Shown here piece after piece: positions 26,896-35,197 of a stretch of 64,000 nt of DNA. The translations under genes and the position numbers were made by a program. Every line of letters starts with the position of its first letter. Position 1 is the first letter of the stretch. Origin of the DNA: Halogeometricum rufum (GTDB lineage: Archaea; Halobacteriota; Halobacteria; Halobacteriales; Haloferacaceae); contig NZ_FOYT01000005.1 in assembly GCF_900112175.1 (NCBI RefSeq), forward strand, positions 124,001-188,000. Reading direction: 5' to 3'. Below the pieces are notes generated by a model that saw only the letters and a program-made list of their open reading frames with translations, made no database searches and was not told where the DNA came from.

Positions 26896-28143
26896 CTACT
26901 CGAAGGCGTTTCGCTGCAGTGCGAACAGGTCGGGGCCACAGAACGACCCCAACGCGACCGTGCGGAGCAACCCGAGCGCGGAGAGCCGCGATTCAGGGGT
27001 ACGCACGGGATACTCGTGTTCGGCCCGAAGCTTCGTTGCCTGCCGGCGAACCTCCGAGAGCCGGTCTCGGCGGTGTGCGGCGTAGGAGCTGACCGCATCC
27101 GAGACGGACGTCGAGTCCTGTCGGAGGTCGACGACGAGTTGCACCGCGTCTTCGATGCCGAGCGGAACTCGGAGCCCACTCGCCGGGGCGACGGGATACG
27201 CAGACGGTCCGCAAAAGGCGATGCGGCCGGTTCCCCACCACCTTCGTTCGGCACCCGAGCCACGAAGACGGAGTTGTCGAACGGCCCGCGGTTCCGTCTC
27301 GGCCACCGCACTCCCGAGTCTATCCGGTTCGATGGACAGAGCTTCGGTCCACTCGGTCCCGTCGAGCGCCGTCGGCATCGCGCCCTCTGGTGTCGTAATT
27401 CGAACCACGCTCTCCGTCCCGTCCGGGAGCGGTATCCGTTGTGCGAGGGCGTCCGAGCACCAGACCTCTCGTACGCCGTCGGAGGAGCTATCGACGTCGA
27501 CAGCTGTCTCGTGCTGCCGAAGCCGGGTGAACGACGACGACGACCGATCCGCCCGGCGGACCACAGAGGTACCGCTCGCATCGACGACCGCGTCGAACCA
27601 CTCCCGGACACCGTCGTCGAACTCGACGACGACGCCGTCGTCCTCGTCGGACAGTGCACCGACGCGTCGGTTCGTTCTGTTCTGCGTCACGGGAAGTTGC
27701 GCTTCGAGTGCCCGACGGAGGTCTCGCGTCCGAACGACGACTGGTTCGGCTTCGCCCGCCGCCTCTCGCGAGAGGGTGGCGTGAGAGCGTCGCGAATCGA
27801 TTCGCTCGACCGAGACAGTGTCGACGACTGTCGCGATGTCTCGGAGCGAGACGCCGACCGTCCGGAGAACGCCGAGCGTCGACGGCCACAGGAGGGTAAC
27901 GCGCGACTCGACGACCTGGTCGGGTCTCTCGAGCAGGAGCGGGTCGTATCCGGCGTCTCGAAGAAGCGCACAGAGGAACACGCCGACGACGGTGTCTCCG
28001 ACGACGAGCACTTGCCGGTCGGGGCCAGTGCCGACCGTCTTCGCGGTCGTCAGCCACTCGAGGGAGGGGTGAACTGGGACGCCTGCACTATCTCGCCGGT
28101 CGGACGCTTTGGATACGAAGTCGGCCCGGTGCGTCTCGTTCAC
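26896..28143 (-). CDS. FAD-dependent monooxygenase-like oxidoreductase
   Basis: About 415 residues from GTG at 28143; the start is uncertain because no ATG lies near the conserved region (an in-frame ATG at 28326 would add 61 low-complexity residues). The fold is that of the p-hydroxybenzoate hydroxylase group: Rossmann start RQVLVVGDTVVGVFLCALLR with acidic LLLERPD, a middle FAD segment FDAVVDASGTSVVRRAD, and the C-terminal ribityl segment RIAFCGPSAYPVAPASGLRV. The usual GxGxxG is degenerate (G-D-T-V-V-G) and the usual GD of the third motif is CGPSA. The substrate is unknown. Confidence 0.72.
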   Translation of the reverse strand: MNETHRADFVSKASDRRDSAGVPVHPSLEWLTTAKTVGTGPDRQVLVVGDTVVGVFLCALLRDAGYDPLLLERPDQVVESRVTLLWPSTLGVLRTVGVSLRDIATVVDTVSVERIDSRRSHATLSREAAGEAEPVVVRTRDLRRALEAQLPVTQNRTNRRVGALSDEDDGVVVEFDDGVREWFDAVVDASGTSVVRRADRSSSSFTRLRQHETAVDVDSSSDGVREVWCSDALAQRIPLPDGTESVVRITTPEGAMPTALDGTEWTEALSIEPDRLGSAVAETEPRAVRQLRLRGSGAERRWWGTGRIAFCGPSAYPVAPASGLRVPLGIEDAVQLVVDLRQDSTSVSDAVSSYAAHRRDRLSEVRRQATKLRAEHEYPVRTPESRLSALGLLRTVALGSFCGPDLFALQRNAFE

Positions 28144-28518
28144 CGGACCGACGGACGGTCCCGAGCGCTCCGACTCGGTGGCCTCGTTCGGAGGTCTCCG
28201 GCTGGATTGGCTTCCTTTCGAGTGTGAAAGCTTCGTTCTCCGCGGTTCGTCCGGGTGACAGGACGGCGATAAACGACGGTTCGGACGTCCCCGGTCGCCT
28301 CTCCGCGGCTGACACTCGTCTCTCATCCGTACCTCAGACTGTAACCCACTCGTACGTAACGAACCTCTCCGTGTTTCAGAGTCTGCAACAGTTCGGCGTC
28401 CCAGCGACCGTGAGAACTGGTGACAGAGTAATATAGCTAGCCACCAGCCCGAACCGGAGGAAACGTTCGTTGACACCAGTTTTGGGGCCGTGGAACGAGA
28501 ACGACTGTCCGATACGAA
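28144..28518. other. Intergenic region between divergent FAD enzyme and winged-helix genes
   Basis: Apart from possible 5' extension of the FAD gene, I see no gene. A TATA-like AGTAATATAG at about 28428-28437 faces the plus-strand regulator gene, giving a leader of roughly 55-60 bases. Confidence 0.5.
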
Positions 28519-28917
28519 ATGTCCCTCGCGATGTCTCGACGCGAAGAAACGGAGGCGAAGAAACCGAACGTGACCGAGGAACGGGGTGACACGGACCTCC
28601 TGTCGCTGCTGAACACCGAGTACACGCAGACCATCCTCGAACTGATTCGAGCCGAACCGCGGACGGCGCGGGAGATCATCGAAGGATGCGGTGCGTCCAA
28701 GCCGACGGTGTATCGACGTCTGAACGACCTCGAAGACGCCGGACTCGTCGAGTCGGGGACCGCCCTTGCCGTCGACGGACACCACCGACGGACGTTCGTG
28801 TCGACACTCCGGTCGATTTCAGTCGACGTGTCTGACGACGGCGTCGCCGTTACCGTGACGAAGAGCAACTCGACGCGACTCTCATCACAGAACGGGCAGG
28901 TCTCCGCCGGAGACTGA
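28519..28917 (+). CDS. Winged-helix transcriptional regulator (copy 1)
   Basis: 132 residues. One winged HTH: LLNTEYTQTILELIRAEPRT, then REIIEGCGASKPTVYRRLND, then LEDAGLVESGTAL with a wing DGHHRRTFVS. A C-terminal strand segment (ISVDVSDDGVAVTVTK) may form a dimerisation domain. It is of the ArsR/HTH_20 type common in haloarchaea. It is paralogous to the gene at 29139 (shared PTVYRRL/STVYRRL and GHHRR). In-frame ATG at 28531 is an alternative start. In other haloarchaea such genes often precede a small membrane protein; none is seen here. Confidence 0.86.
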   Translation: MSLAMSRREETEAKKPNVTEERGDTDLLSLLNTEYTQTILELIRAEPRTAREIIEGCGASKPTVYRRLNDLEDAGLVESGTALAVDGHHRRTFVSTLRSISVDVSDDGVAVTVTKSNSTRLSSQNGQVSAGD

Positions 28918-29052
28918 CGTTCTCTCTCCCGAGAGCGACGACTCTCACGTCGAGATACCGTGGTCTCCGCCGTCAGTCTCGAGAATGCAGTCGTAGCGTG
29001 TCTCCTCGATGCCGTCTGGTGTCCGACGATACGGACGACACAATAGTACTAG

Positions 29053-29070
29053 CCCCCCGAATTCGGGGGG
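29053..29070. promoter_or_regulatory. 18-bp perfect palindrome upstream of regulator copy 2
   Basis: CCCCCCGAATTCGGGGGG is a perfect 18-base palindrome 69 bases before the GTG of the next regulator gene. It could be an operator for a dimeric winged-helix protein or, read as RNA, a GC-rich hairpin ending the previous transcript. It is not followed by a T-run, which argues against a simple terminator. Confidence 0.55.
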
Positions 29071-29138
29071 ACACGACTCACGTTGACGGTAGCTTTCAGT
29101 CCCAGTAGTGTGAGTCGTTTCGTGACGGTGGGTGAACG

Positions 29139-29558
29139 GTGCAGACAACATCGACTCGACACGGCAGTACAGCATCGAATCAAACGAACAGTTCGAACTG
29201 CTCGCTCTCGACGCTGGTCGAACTACTCGGTGACGAGTACGTACGCGAGTGTCTGGCGGCGATTCGGAGCGAACCGAAGGCCGCCCGAACCATCGCCGAG
29301 GAGCGTGACATCTCTCGATCGACGGTGTACCGACGGCTCGAACGCCTTCAGGACGCCGGCCTAGTCCGTACGGAGATGACGTACGACGAACGCGGACACC
29401 ACCGTCGGGTTTTTGATGCCGTCGTCGAGGGCGTCGAACTCGAACTCGACGGCGACGGGTTCTCCGTCCGCGTCTCGACCTTCGACAGTGATTCGTCTCG
29501 CTCTGAGTCCGGTCGGGATGCAGTCACCGAACCCGTCGGTTCCCCCTCGAAGTACTGA
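29139..29558 (+). CDS. Winged-helix transcriptional regulator (copy 2)
   Basis: 139 residues starting at GTG. One winged HTH: VELLGDEYVRECLAAIRSEP, then RTIAEERDISRSTVYRRLER, then LQDAGLVRTEMTY with wing ERGHHRRVFDAVVE. The C-terminus continues as a strand (GVELELDGDGFSVRVSTFDS) and a Ser-rich tail. The same architecture as the gene at 28519 indicates duplication followed by clear divergence. The GTG start is supported by the extent of conserved sequence rather than by a clear TATA box. Confidence 0.84.
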   Translation: MQTTSTRHGSTASNQTNSSNCSLSTLVELLGDEYVRECLAAIRSEPKAARTIAEERDISRSTVYRRLERLQDAGLVRTEMTYDERGHHRRVFDAVVEGVELELDGDGFSVRVSTFDSDSSRSESGRDAVTEPVGSPSKY

Positions 29559-30542
29559 CTCCCCTCCCGGCTTTCTGGCGGAGACACCTCGTGTAACCGT
29601 CCTCTCAGCATCTTCGGGACAGCGACGGTGGCAGCCGTCTCGATATTCGTCTTCGCGATAATTTCGTGGCGAGTACGTAGCTTCTGACTCAGAAACAGTG
29701 GAGCGCGTTTAATCTACGCCCACCGAGTAGAGACGTGTGTCCGCCCCCGGTCGGAGGCGGAATCGGAGTATCCGACCACTTGCCCGTCTCAGATCCCACC
29801 CAACGCTCCCCCCATCCCGCTCCCTTTCCGGTCCGCCCCTTCGGCCCTCTGCCCTGGGCTGCTCTCTGTTGGCCGTTTCGTTCTCTTTCACCCGAGAAGC
29901 GGAACCGCCCGGCACGGAGAACGGATGTACTGACGGAGTCTCGGTCGGACCGCCCGTTCTACCGAGGGAGCGTGCACCGGTGCGCTTCGGCAGCGTCTCC
30001 TCCGCAAATCGCGTCACGCCGCGGCAGAAACGTTCGGAAGTCGTACTCTCCGAGACGTCAAATGCGGAGTGGAGTTCTGTGAGCGCTCACCACGCGGGAT
30101 GTGACGTAGACGGATTTGATCGTCCGAAGGTGCGTCTCGCACTGGGTATCGCTCAGCGACGTGCGTTCCGCGTCTTACTCGGTCCGCTCGTACAATTGGT
30201 CGATGTCGAACGGGACATCGTGGTCGCAGCAGCAGCAAGCGTGTGTCGGTTCGACCGTTGCCCCGGTCGGAGAACTGCGCCCGACACCGCCACCACTGGA
30301 ACGCCCCCGACGAATCCCAGCGGGATTGAAACTGCCAATGGATGGTATCAGCGGAGACTCCCGAGTTACAGACGAACTCCAGCGAGACTGAAGCAGGACG
30401 GAGGTGCCCAGTATCGTGAGGGAATCCGCGGTAGCGTCGTGTCGGGATTCATCCGCGTCCGACGACGGGCTTCGGCGGCTTCTCACGGACCGAGACTCAC
30501 TACGCGCGGTTATGCCGTTTTCGAGCGTCTAGTCGGACGGTC
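29559..30542. other. Long gap at the right end of the accessory island
   Basis: No convincing gene. A minus-strand frame ending at 30175 closes with four consecutive cysteines (ATVEPTHACCCCDHDVPF and on), and the overlapping frame just upstream looks like a hydrophobic segment (AVSIPLGFVGGVPVVAVSGA). Together they suggest a small secreted or metal-binding gene broken by a frameshift, but the evidence is weak. The rest is GC-rich with short low-complexity frames. Confidence 0.5.
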
Positions 30543-31574
30543 ATGAACCGAACGATGCGGACGGTGGCGGGTGGAATCGGGCTGCTCCTCGGAGCGGGCG
30601 GGCTCTCGCTGTGGCGGTGGAAGCGGGACCGGCTCGACGAACTCGCGGCGGGGAGCGAACTGGTGGAGACGAGGCGCGGAGCCATCGAAGTCGCCCGGCG
30701 GGGCGCGGGCGACCCGGTTCTGGTTCTCCACGGCGACCCCGGCGGGTACGACCAGGCGCTCCAGTTGGGCGAGGCGGTGTCCCCGGACGGGTTCGAGATT
30801 ATCGCGCCGTCGCGCCCCGGCTACCTGCGGACGCCGCTGGGCGACAACCGCTCCCCGGGCGAACAGGCGGCGCTGTTGGACGCGATGCTGGACGAACTCG
30901 GAATCGAGCGGACGCTGGTGGTCGGACTCTCGGGTGGCGGGCCGTCGGCGCTCCACCTCGCTGCCGGCTATCCGGAACGGGTGTCGGGGGTGATTCTCGG
31001 CTCCGCGGTCACCACCGCGTTCGACGAGCGAATGTTCGACACGGGCAATCCGCTCCTCGACCCGCTGCTCACGAGCGCGCCCGTCCTCGACGTGCGGTCG
31101 GGCCTGATGGCGGTGCTGCGGCGCGTGAACCCGGACGGCTTCGTCCGGGGGATGCACGCCGGTCTCTCGACGCTGGAGGGCGAGGAGCTGGCGTCGTACG
31201 TCGACTTCGTCACGACGAACCCGGAACAGCGGGGCCGCGCGCTCGACTTCGCGTCGACGATTCTGCCGACGAGCGTGCGCGTCGAGGGGACGCTGAACGA
31301 CGAGCGCTGGTTCCGCGAACTCCCGCTGGTGGAGTACGACAGCATCCGGTGTCCCGTGCTGGTGATTCACGGCGAGTTCGACGGTGCGGTCCCCATCGCG
31401 CACGCCGAGTTCGTGGCGGACGCGGTGCCGGACGCGAGCCTCCTGCGCCTGAAGGCCGACCACCTGCTCTGGCTCGGACCCGACGCCGAACGTGCCGCAG
31501 AGGGGGTGCGCGCGTTCATTGCGTCGGTCGCCGACGCGACAGCGTCGAGCGGGGACGGTCCCGTCGTCGACTGA
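30543..31574 (+). CDS. Alpha/beta hydrolase
   Basis: 343 residues. A hydrophobic N-terminus (TVAGGIGLLLGAGGLSLWRW) suggests a membrane anchor facing either side. The hydrolase fold shows the oxyanion segment VLVLHGDPGGYDQ, the nucleophile elbow VVGLSGGGPSAL (Ser130), the acid in CPVLVIHGEFDGAVP and the catalytic His in KADHLLWLG, so the triad is complete. The family includes esterases, haloperoxidase-like enzymes and epoxide hydrolases; the substrate is open. GC content returns to the backbone level here, marking the end of the island. Confidence 0.9.
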   Translation: MNRTMRTVAGGIGLLLGAGGLSLWRWKRDRLDELAAGSELVETRRGAIEVARRGAGDPVLVLHGDPGGYDQALQLGEAVSPDGFEIIAPSRPGYLRTPLGDNRSPGEQAALLDAMLDELGIERTLVVGLSGGGPSALHLAAGYPERVSGVILGSAVTTAFDERMFDTGNPLLDPLLTSAPVLDVRSGLMAVLRRVNPDGFVRGMHAGLSTLEGEELASYVDFVTTNPEQRGRALDFASTILPTSVRVEGTLNDERWFRELPLVEYDSIRCPVLVIHGEFDGAVPIAHAEFVADAVPDASLLRLKADHLLWLGPDAERAAEGVRAFIASVADATASSGDGPVVD

Positions 31575-31623
31575 GTGGCCGAACGCGGACGGTTGGTCGC
31601 GGTCCGGCGGAGCGCGGCCCGGC

Positions 31624-31854
31624 CTATCGTCCGGTTCCTGAGGTGCTGTGTCGCTCGCGGTACTCGCGGAGTCCTCTCCGCGCCGCGCGTCGAGACTCGA
31701 ACCCGAATCCGACGGCCTGACAGTCCGTTCGCGGGCAGATCCAGCCGTACGTGTCAGTCGCGTCGTCCGCGAACACGTCGGTGTCGCCCCCACAGCGGGG
31801 ACAGTCGAACCCCCACAGGAACGTATAGTCGACGTCGCGGCGTCTGCCTGGCAT
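31624..31854 (-). CDS. Small zinc-finger protein
   Basis: 76 residues from ATG at 31854 (a GTG lies 6 bases upstream). Two zinc-binding half-sites, CPRCGG and CPRTDCQAVGFGF, are separated by DTDVFADDATDTYGWI. The basic C-terminal helix (RRAARRGLREYRERH) could contact nucleic acid. It belongs to the many small haloarchaeal CPxCG proteins, which are often real but functionally unknown. It is convergent with the hydrolase gene. Confidence 0.75.
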   Translation of the reverse strand: MPGRRRDVDYTFLWGFDCPRCGGDTDVFADDATDTYGWICPRTDCQAVGFGFESRRAARRGLREYRERHSTSGTGR

Positions 31855-32014
31855 CGTCACGCTCGTCTCCCGGGCACCCGGAACGGAAAGCGTCGTAGCT
31901 ATGCGGATAGCGCGTCGGGAAACGCGGCGCTAGATAGCGAAGTGCGCGGAGCCGCGACGGTCCGTCTTGCGGTAACGTTTAACATGGCGGCACCCCAACA
32001 GTGCGTCGTCAACG

Positions 32015-32149
32015 ATGAGTGAGCGGACACCTTTCGTCTGTCGCGACTGTGGCAACCGGGTCTCGGCGGGGTCGTTCCGGTCGACGTGCCCGGAGTGCGA
32101 TGGGGAACTCGGCCCGCAATACGGTCCGACGCGCGTGACCAGTGACTGA
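32015..32149 (+). CDS. Very small zinc-ribbon protein (rubrerythrin-like / DUF7129 type)
   Basis: 44 residues: MSERTPFVCRDCGNRVSAGS leads to a second pair in CPECDGELG, so four cysteines can hold one zinc as in the rubredoxin-like knuckle of rubrerythrin. Such mini-proteins are common in haloarchaea. Its stop overlaps the GTG start of the next gene by eight bases, so the two are co-translated. Confidence 0.75.
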   Translation: MSERTPFVCRDCGNRVSAGSFRSTCPECDGELGPQYGPTRVTSD

Positions 32150-32600
32150 CGACGGGCGCTCCGAGGCGGGCGACCCGCATCGGTCCGAGGCGCGCCGGAT
32201 ACGGTCGCTCGCGGTGACGACCGACGACGTGCTCACCGCGCTCGAAGCCAACGAGCGACGCGACCGGAGCGCCGTCCTGCGGGTGACGCCGCCGTTCGCG
32301 GGGCGGATGCGTGCTCGTCTCCACCTCGACGGCGCAGAGGGCGAGTACGACGGCGACGTGCGACCGATTCACGTCCCGCCGGAACGACTGCTGCGCGAGA
32401 CGCCGGCGTTTCCGACCGTGGACGAGACGGGCGACGAACTCCGAGCGTCCGAGGAACCGTACACGCCGGAGCGACACCGCGAGCGTCACGCGGAGGCCGT
32501 CGCGGCGTGGCGCGAGGCCGTTCGCGACGCCCTCGCCGACCGAGTGACGCTGTCGACGCCGGAGGGACCGCACGACGTGACGGTGAACTACCTGGGGTGA
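32142..32600 (+). CDS. Conserved haloarchaeal hypothetical protein
   Basis: 152 residues from GTG. It is a soluble, charged protein with a central segment RVTPPFAGRMRARLHLDGAE followed by IHVPPERLLRETPAFPTVDE and a helical HRERHAEAVAAWREAV. I recognise a haloarchaea-only family but no function. It overlaps the 44-residue zinc-ribbon gene, which suggests a joint role. Confidence 0.8.
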   Translation: MTDDGRSEAGDPHRSEARRIRSLAVTTDDVLTALEANERRDRSAVLRVTPPFAGRMRARLHLDGAEGEYDGDVRPIHVPPERLLRETPAFPTVDETGDELRASEEPYTPERHRERHAEAVAAWREAVRDALADRVTLSTPEGPHDVTVNYLG

Positions 32601-32645
32601 GGACGCCGCGACGGGCTTTTACTCCGGGCGGCGGACGGGACTGAC

Positions 32646-33083
32646 ATGAGCGGTCATCACGGCGACGGTTATCGTCGCGGCCGACAGGTCGAAGAGCAAC
32701 GGGAGCCGAGAGTTGGGAGCGTCTACCGCCGCCTCCTGCTCATCATCTGGGGACTCGGCGCGGTCATCCTCCTCGTCGTCCCCGCGTTCGGCGTCGGCTG
32801 GACGGGAATCTTCGCCGTCGTCCTCGTGATGCACGCCTTCTTCGCGGGCCTCATCTTCCTCGACGTCCGGTCGCTGCGGCAACAGGGCGTCGAGTGGGGG
32901 TACTCCCGCCACCTGTGGTTCTCGTCGGCGCTCGTCTTCCCGTTCGTCACGCTCGTCTACTGCTGGTACGTCGCGCGCGTCGTCCGCCGGGAGAACGAGC
33001 GGCGCGGCTACACCGACGACGAGGCGGCAGAGGCCGACTCCGACTCCGACGACGAGACGAGAGAGGAGACGGCCGACCGGTAG
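32646..33083 (+). CDS. Small membrane protein of unknown function
   Basis: 145 residues with three hydrophobic helices: RLLLIIWGLGAVILLVVPAF, WTGIFAVVLVMHAFFAGLIF and WFSSALVFPFVTLVYCWYVA. The N-terminus is hydrophilic and basic, and the C-terminus is a long acidic tail (EAADSDSDDETREE-like) typical of haloarchaeal cytoplasmic tails. No family recognised. Confidence 0.78.
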   Translation: MSGHHGDGYRRGRQVEEQREPRVGSVYRRLLLIIWGLGAVILLVVPAFGVGWTGIFAVVLVMHAFFAGLIFLDVRSLRQQGVEWGYSRHLWFSSALVFPFVTLVYCWYVARVVRRENERRGYTDDEAAEADSDSDDETREETADR

Positions 33084-33100
33084 CGCGGTGCAAGGCGTCG

Positions 33101-33135
33101 AGGTGCGCGTGACGGTGCAGAGGTGCGCGTGACGG
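33101..33135 (+). repeat. Short direct repeat (15 bp identical, 20-bp period, two copies)
   Basis: AGGTGCGCGTGACGG occurs at 33101 and again at 33121 in the gap after the membrane-protein gene. It is probably a minor slippage product. Confidence 0.7.
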
Positions 33136-33222
33136 CGACGAGCGCGGGACGTGACGGACGTCTGACGCGCTGAACGGCCAGCCCACGGGTTTATTCGTGT
33201 GGCCGAAATAGCCATCGTCGCT

Positions 33223-33867
33223 ATGAGCACCCGTCGTATCGTCGCCGTGACCCTCGCGGTGGCGGTACTCACGACGACGACAGGCTGTATCGGCTTTCTG
33301 ACCGGCGAGGAATCGCTCACGTTCGCCGCCGAACCCGCCGGCGTGGACGAGTCCGCGGCGCAGAGCGCGGGGTACGCGACGGACGGGCCCCGCGTCGTCG
33401 AGGTGAACGAGACGTTCACCGTCGCCGGGGAGGAACGCCGAGTCGTCGCGAAGAACCAGGTGAACACGTACGAGAAGACGCTGGACCTCGGTATCTTCGA
33501 GGCGAAACTGGGCGTGTTCACCGTCATCTCCTCGCCCGCCGTCGAGATAGCGGGCCGGACGCTGAACCCCATCGGCGACTACTCGAACCGCGAACTCGTC
33601 GGGCTGGTGCAGAGCCGATACCAGGGCCTCAGCGACGTCGACGAGGTGAGTTCGCAGACCATCACCGTGCAGGGACAGGAGACGCAGGTGACGAAGTACG
33701 CCGCGGTGGCGAACGTCGAGGGCCAGGAGGTGGACGTCTACGTCCACGTCACGAAGTACCGCGACGGTGAGGACTTCATCGTCGCCGTCGGCGTCTACCC
33801 GCAGCAACTCGGCGGCGAGGAGGGCAACGTGCTGTCGATGATGCGCGCCATCGAACACCCGGTCTGA
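33223..33867 (+). CDS. DUF6517-family lipoprotein
   Basis: 214 residues. Signal sequence and lipobox: STRRIVAVTLAVAVLTTTTG followed by Cys at residue 25 (TGCIG). The mature part is beta-rich and contains VNETFTVAGEERRVVAKNQV and QTITVQGQETQVTKYAAVAN, as in the haloarchaeal DUF6517 family of surface lipoproteins. No function is known. A TTTATTCG element lies about 32 bases upstream of the ATG. It appears monocistronic. Confidence 0.87.
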   Translation: MSTRRIVAVTLAVAVLTTTTGCIGFLTGEESLTFAAEPAGVDESAAQSAGYATDGPRVVEVNETFTVAGEERRVVAKNQVNTYEKTLDLGIFEAKLGVFTVISSPAVEIAGRTLNPIGDYSNRELVGLVQSRYQGLSDVDEVSSQTITVQGQETQVTKYAAVANVEGQEVDVYVHVTKYRDGEDFIVAVGVYPQQLGGEEGNVLSMMRAIEHPV

Positions 33868-33994
33868 GCGGTCACCGGCCCGGGCGGGCACGACCGAACG
33901 GCTCTGACCGTCATCCGTCCGCCCGCCATCCGTCCGCCCGCAATCCGTCCGACGCCCGAACAACGCTTTTCTCCCCCGCGCGGGACGTACGCGC

Positions 33995-34156
33995 ATGAAC
34001 CGCGAACGGACCGCCGGGGGCGTCCTCACGGCGCTCTCGCTACTCGGGTACGGCGCCGGCGTCGTCGCGCCGTATCCGGGTCGGTCGGCGTCCATCGTCG
34101 GCCTCATGGTCGGCGTGACGCTGGTGGCCATCGGAACGGGTGGGGACCGAGCGTGA
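33995..34156 (+). CDS. Two-helix mini membrane protein
   Basis: 53 residues: MNRERTAGGVLTALSLLGYG, then a second helix SIVGLMVGVTLVAIG. The stop overlaps the GTG of corA (GTGA), so it is co-translated with corA and may be an accessory peptide of the transporter. This is inference from position. Confidence 0.75.
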   Translation: MNRERTAGGVLTALSLLGYGAGVVAPYPGRSASIVGLMVGVTLVAIGTGGDRA

Positions 34157-35151
34157 TCGCAGCGCACGTGTACGACGCGGGCGGCGTCGAGACGGTGACG
34201 GTCGACTCCGAGTCCGACCTCGAAGCGGCCCGGAACGCCGACGGGACGACGTGGGTCCGCGTCGCCGCCGCGACGGCCGAGGAGATGGACGCCATCTCGC
34301 GCGTCTTCTCGATTCACGCGCTCGAACTCGAGGACATCCGGAACGACGTGCGACCCAAGACCGAGGAGTTCCCCGACCACACGTTCGTCCTCGTGAAGAC
34401 GGCGTCGCTCCGGCGCGGCGAGACGACGTTCGACGAGGAGGTGGAGACGCGACCGGTGGGCCTGTTCGTCGGCGAGGACTGGGTGCTCACGCTGACCGTA
34501 GAGGAGACGACGGTGCCCGCCGTCGAACGGGTCTGGCGGTCCGTCGAGAACCGCGAGGGGCGCGTCCTCGCCAACGGTCCGGACTTCGCGGCGTACCGCG
34601 TCCTCGACCGCATCGTGGACGGCTACTTCGGACTGCTCGACGAGATAGAGACCACCATCGAGGAGATAGAGGACGGCGTACTCGAAGGGCCCGACCCGTC
34701 CGTGCTGGACGGTCTCAACGCGGTCCGCCGGGACCTGCTCTCGTTCCGGAAGGTGGCGTGGCCGACCCGGGAGGCCCTCTCGGTCCTCGCACGCGGCGAC
34801 GCGGCGCACGTTCGCGACCCGACAGAGAAGTACTTCCGCGACGTGTACGACCAGTTGGTGGAGATAGTTGACCTGACGGAGACGTACCGGGACCTGGCGC
34901 GCGGGGCGCGAGACATCTACCTGAACACCCTCTCGCAGTCCACGAACGAGGTGATGCGCCAACTCACCGTCGTCGCGACCATCTTCATCCCGCTCACGTT
35001 CGTCGTCGGCGTCTACGGGATGAACTTCGCCGGCGGGGCGTGGAACCTCCCCGAACTGTCGTGGCCGTACGCGTACCCGGCGGTGATGCTGGGGATGACG
35101 CTCGTCACGCTCGTCCTCGTCGTCCACTTCCAGCGGGAGAGCTGGCTGTAG
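34153..35151 (+). CDS. corA: CorA-family magnesium/cobalt transporter
   Basis: 332 residues from GTG. The long cytoplasmic funnel domain (1-265) includes the helical IEEIEDGVLEGPD and LRDVYDQLVEIVDLTETYRD-like stalk. Two C-terminal membrane helices follow, with the selectivity signature VYGMNFAGG after VATIFIPLTFVVG. CorA forms a pentameric Mg2+ channel gated by intracellular Mg2+, relevant in high-salt cells. The start codon overlaps the upstream 53-residue membrane protein gene. Confidence 0.95.
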   Translation: MIAAHVYDAGGVETVTVDSESDLEAARNADGTTWVRVAAATAEEMDAISRVFSIHALELEDIRNDVRPKTEEFPDHTFVLVKTASLRRGETTFDEEVETRPVGLFVGEDWVLTLTVEETTVPAVERVWRSVENREGRVLANGPDFAAYRVLDRIVDGYFGLLDEIETTIEEIEDGVLEGPDPSVLDGLNAVRRDLLSFRKVAWPTREALSVLARGDAAHVRDPTEKYFRDVYDQLVEIVDLTETYRDLARGARDIYLNTLSQSTNEVMRQLTVVATIFIPLTFVVGVYGMNFAGGAWNLPELSWPYAYPAVMLGMTLVTLVLVVHFQRESWL

Positions 35152-35197
35152 CGGCGGCCCGCGGGGCCGGTGGCGAGACCCGCAGTCGCGCGGACGG

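Noticed and set aside
28144-28785. Extension of the FAD gene up to an in-frame ATG at 28785
   Set aside because: It would overlap the opposite winged-helix gene and the added sequence is not protein-like. A GTG closer to the conserved Rossmann start is preferred.
29709-30017. A 102-codon minus-strand frame in the 29.6-30.5 kb gap
   Set aside because: It is low-complexity Arg/Gly/Ser-rich sequence without a motif.
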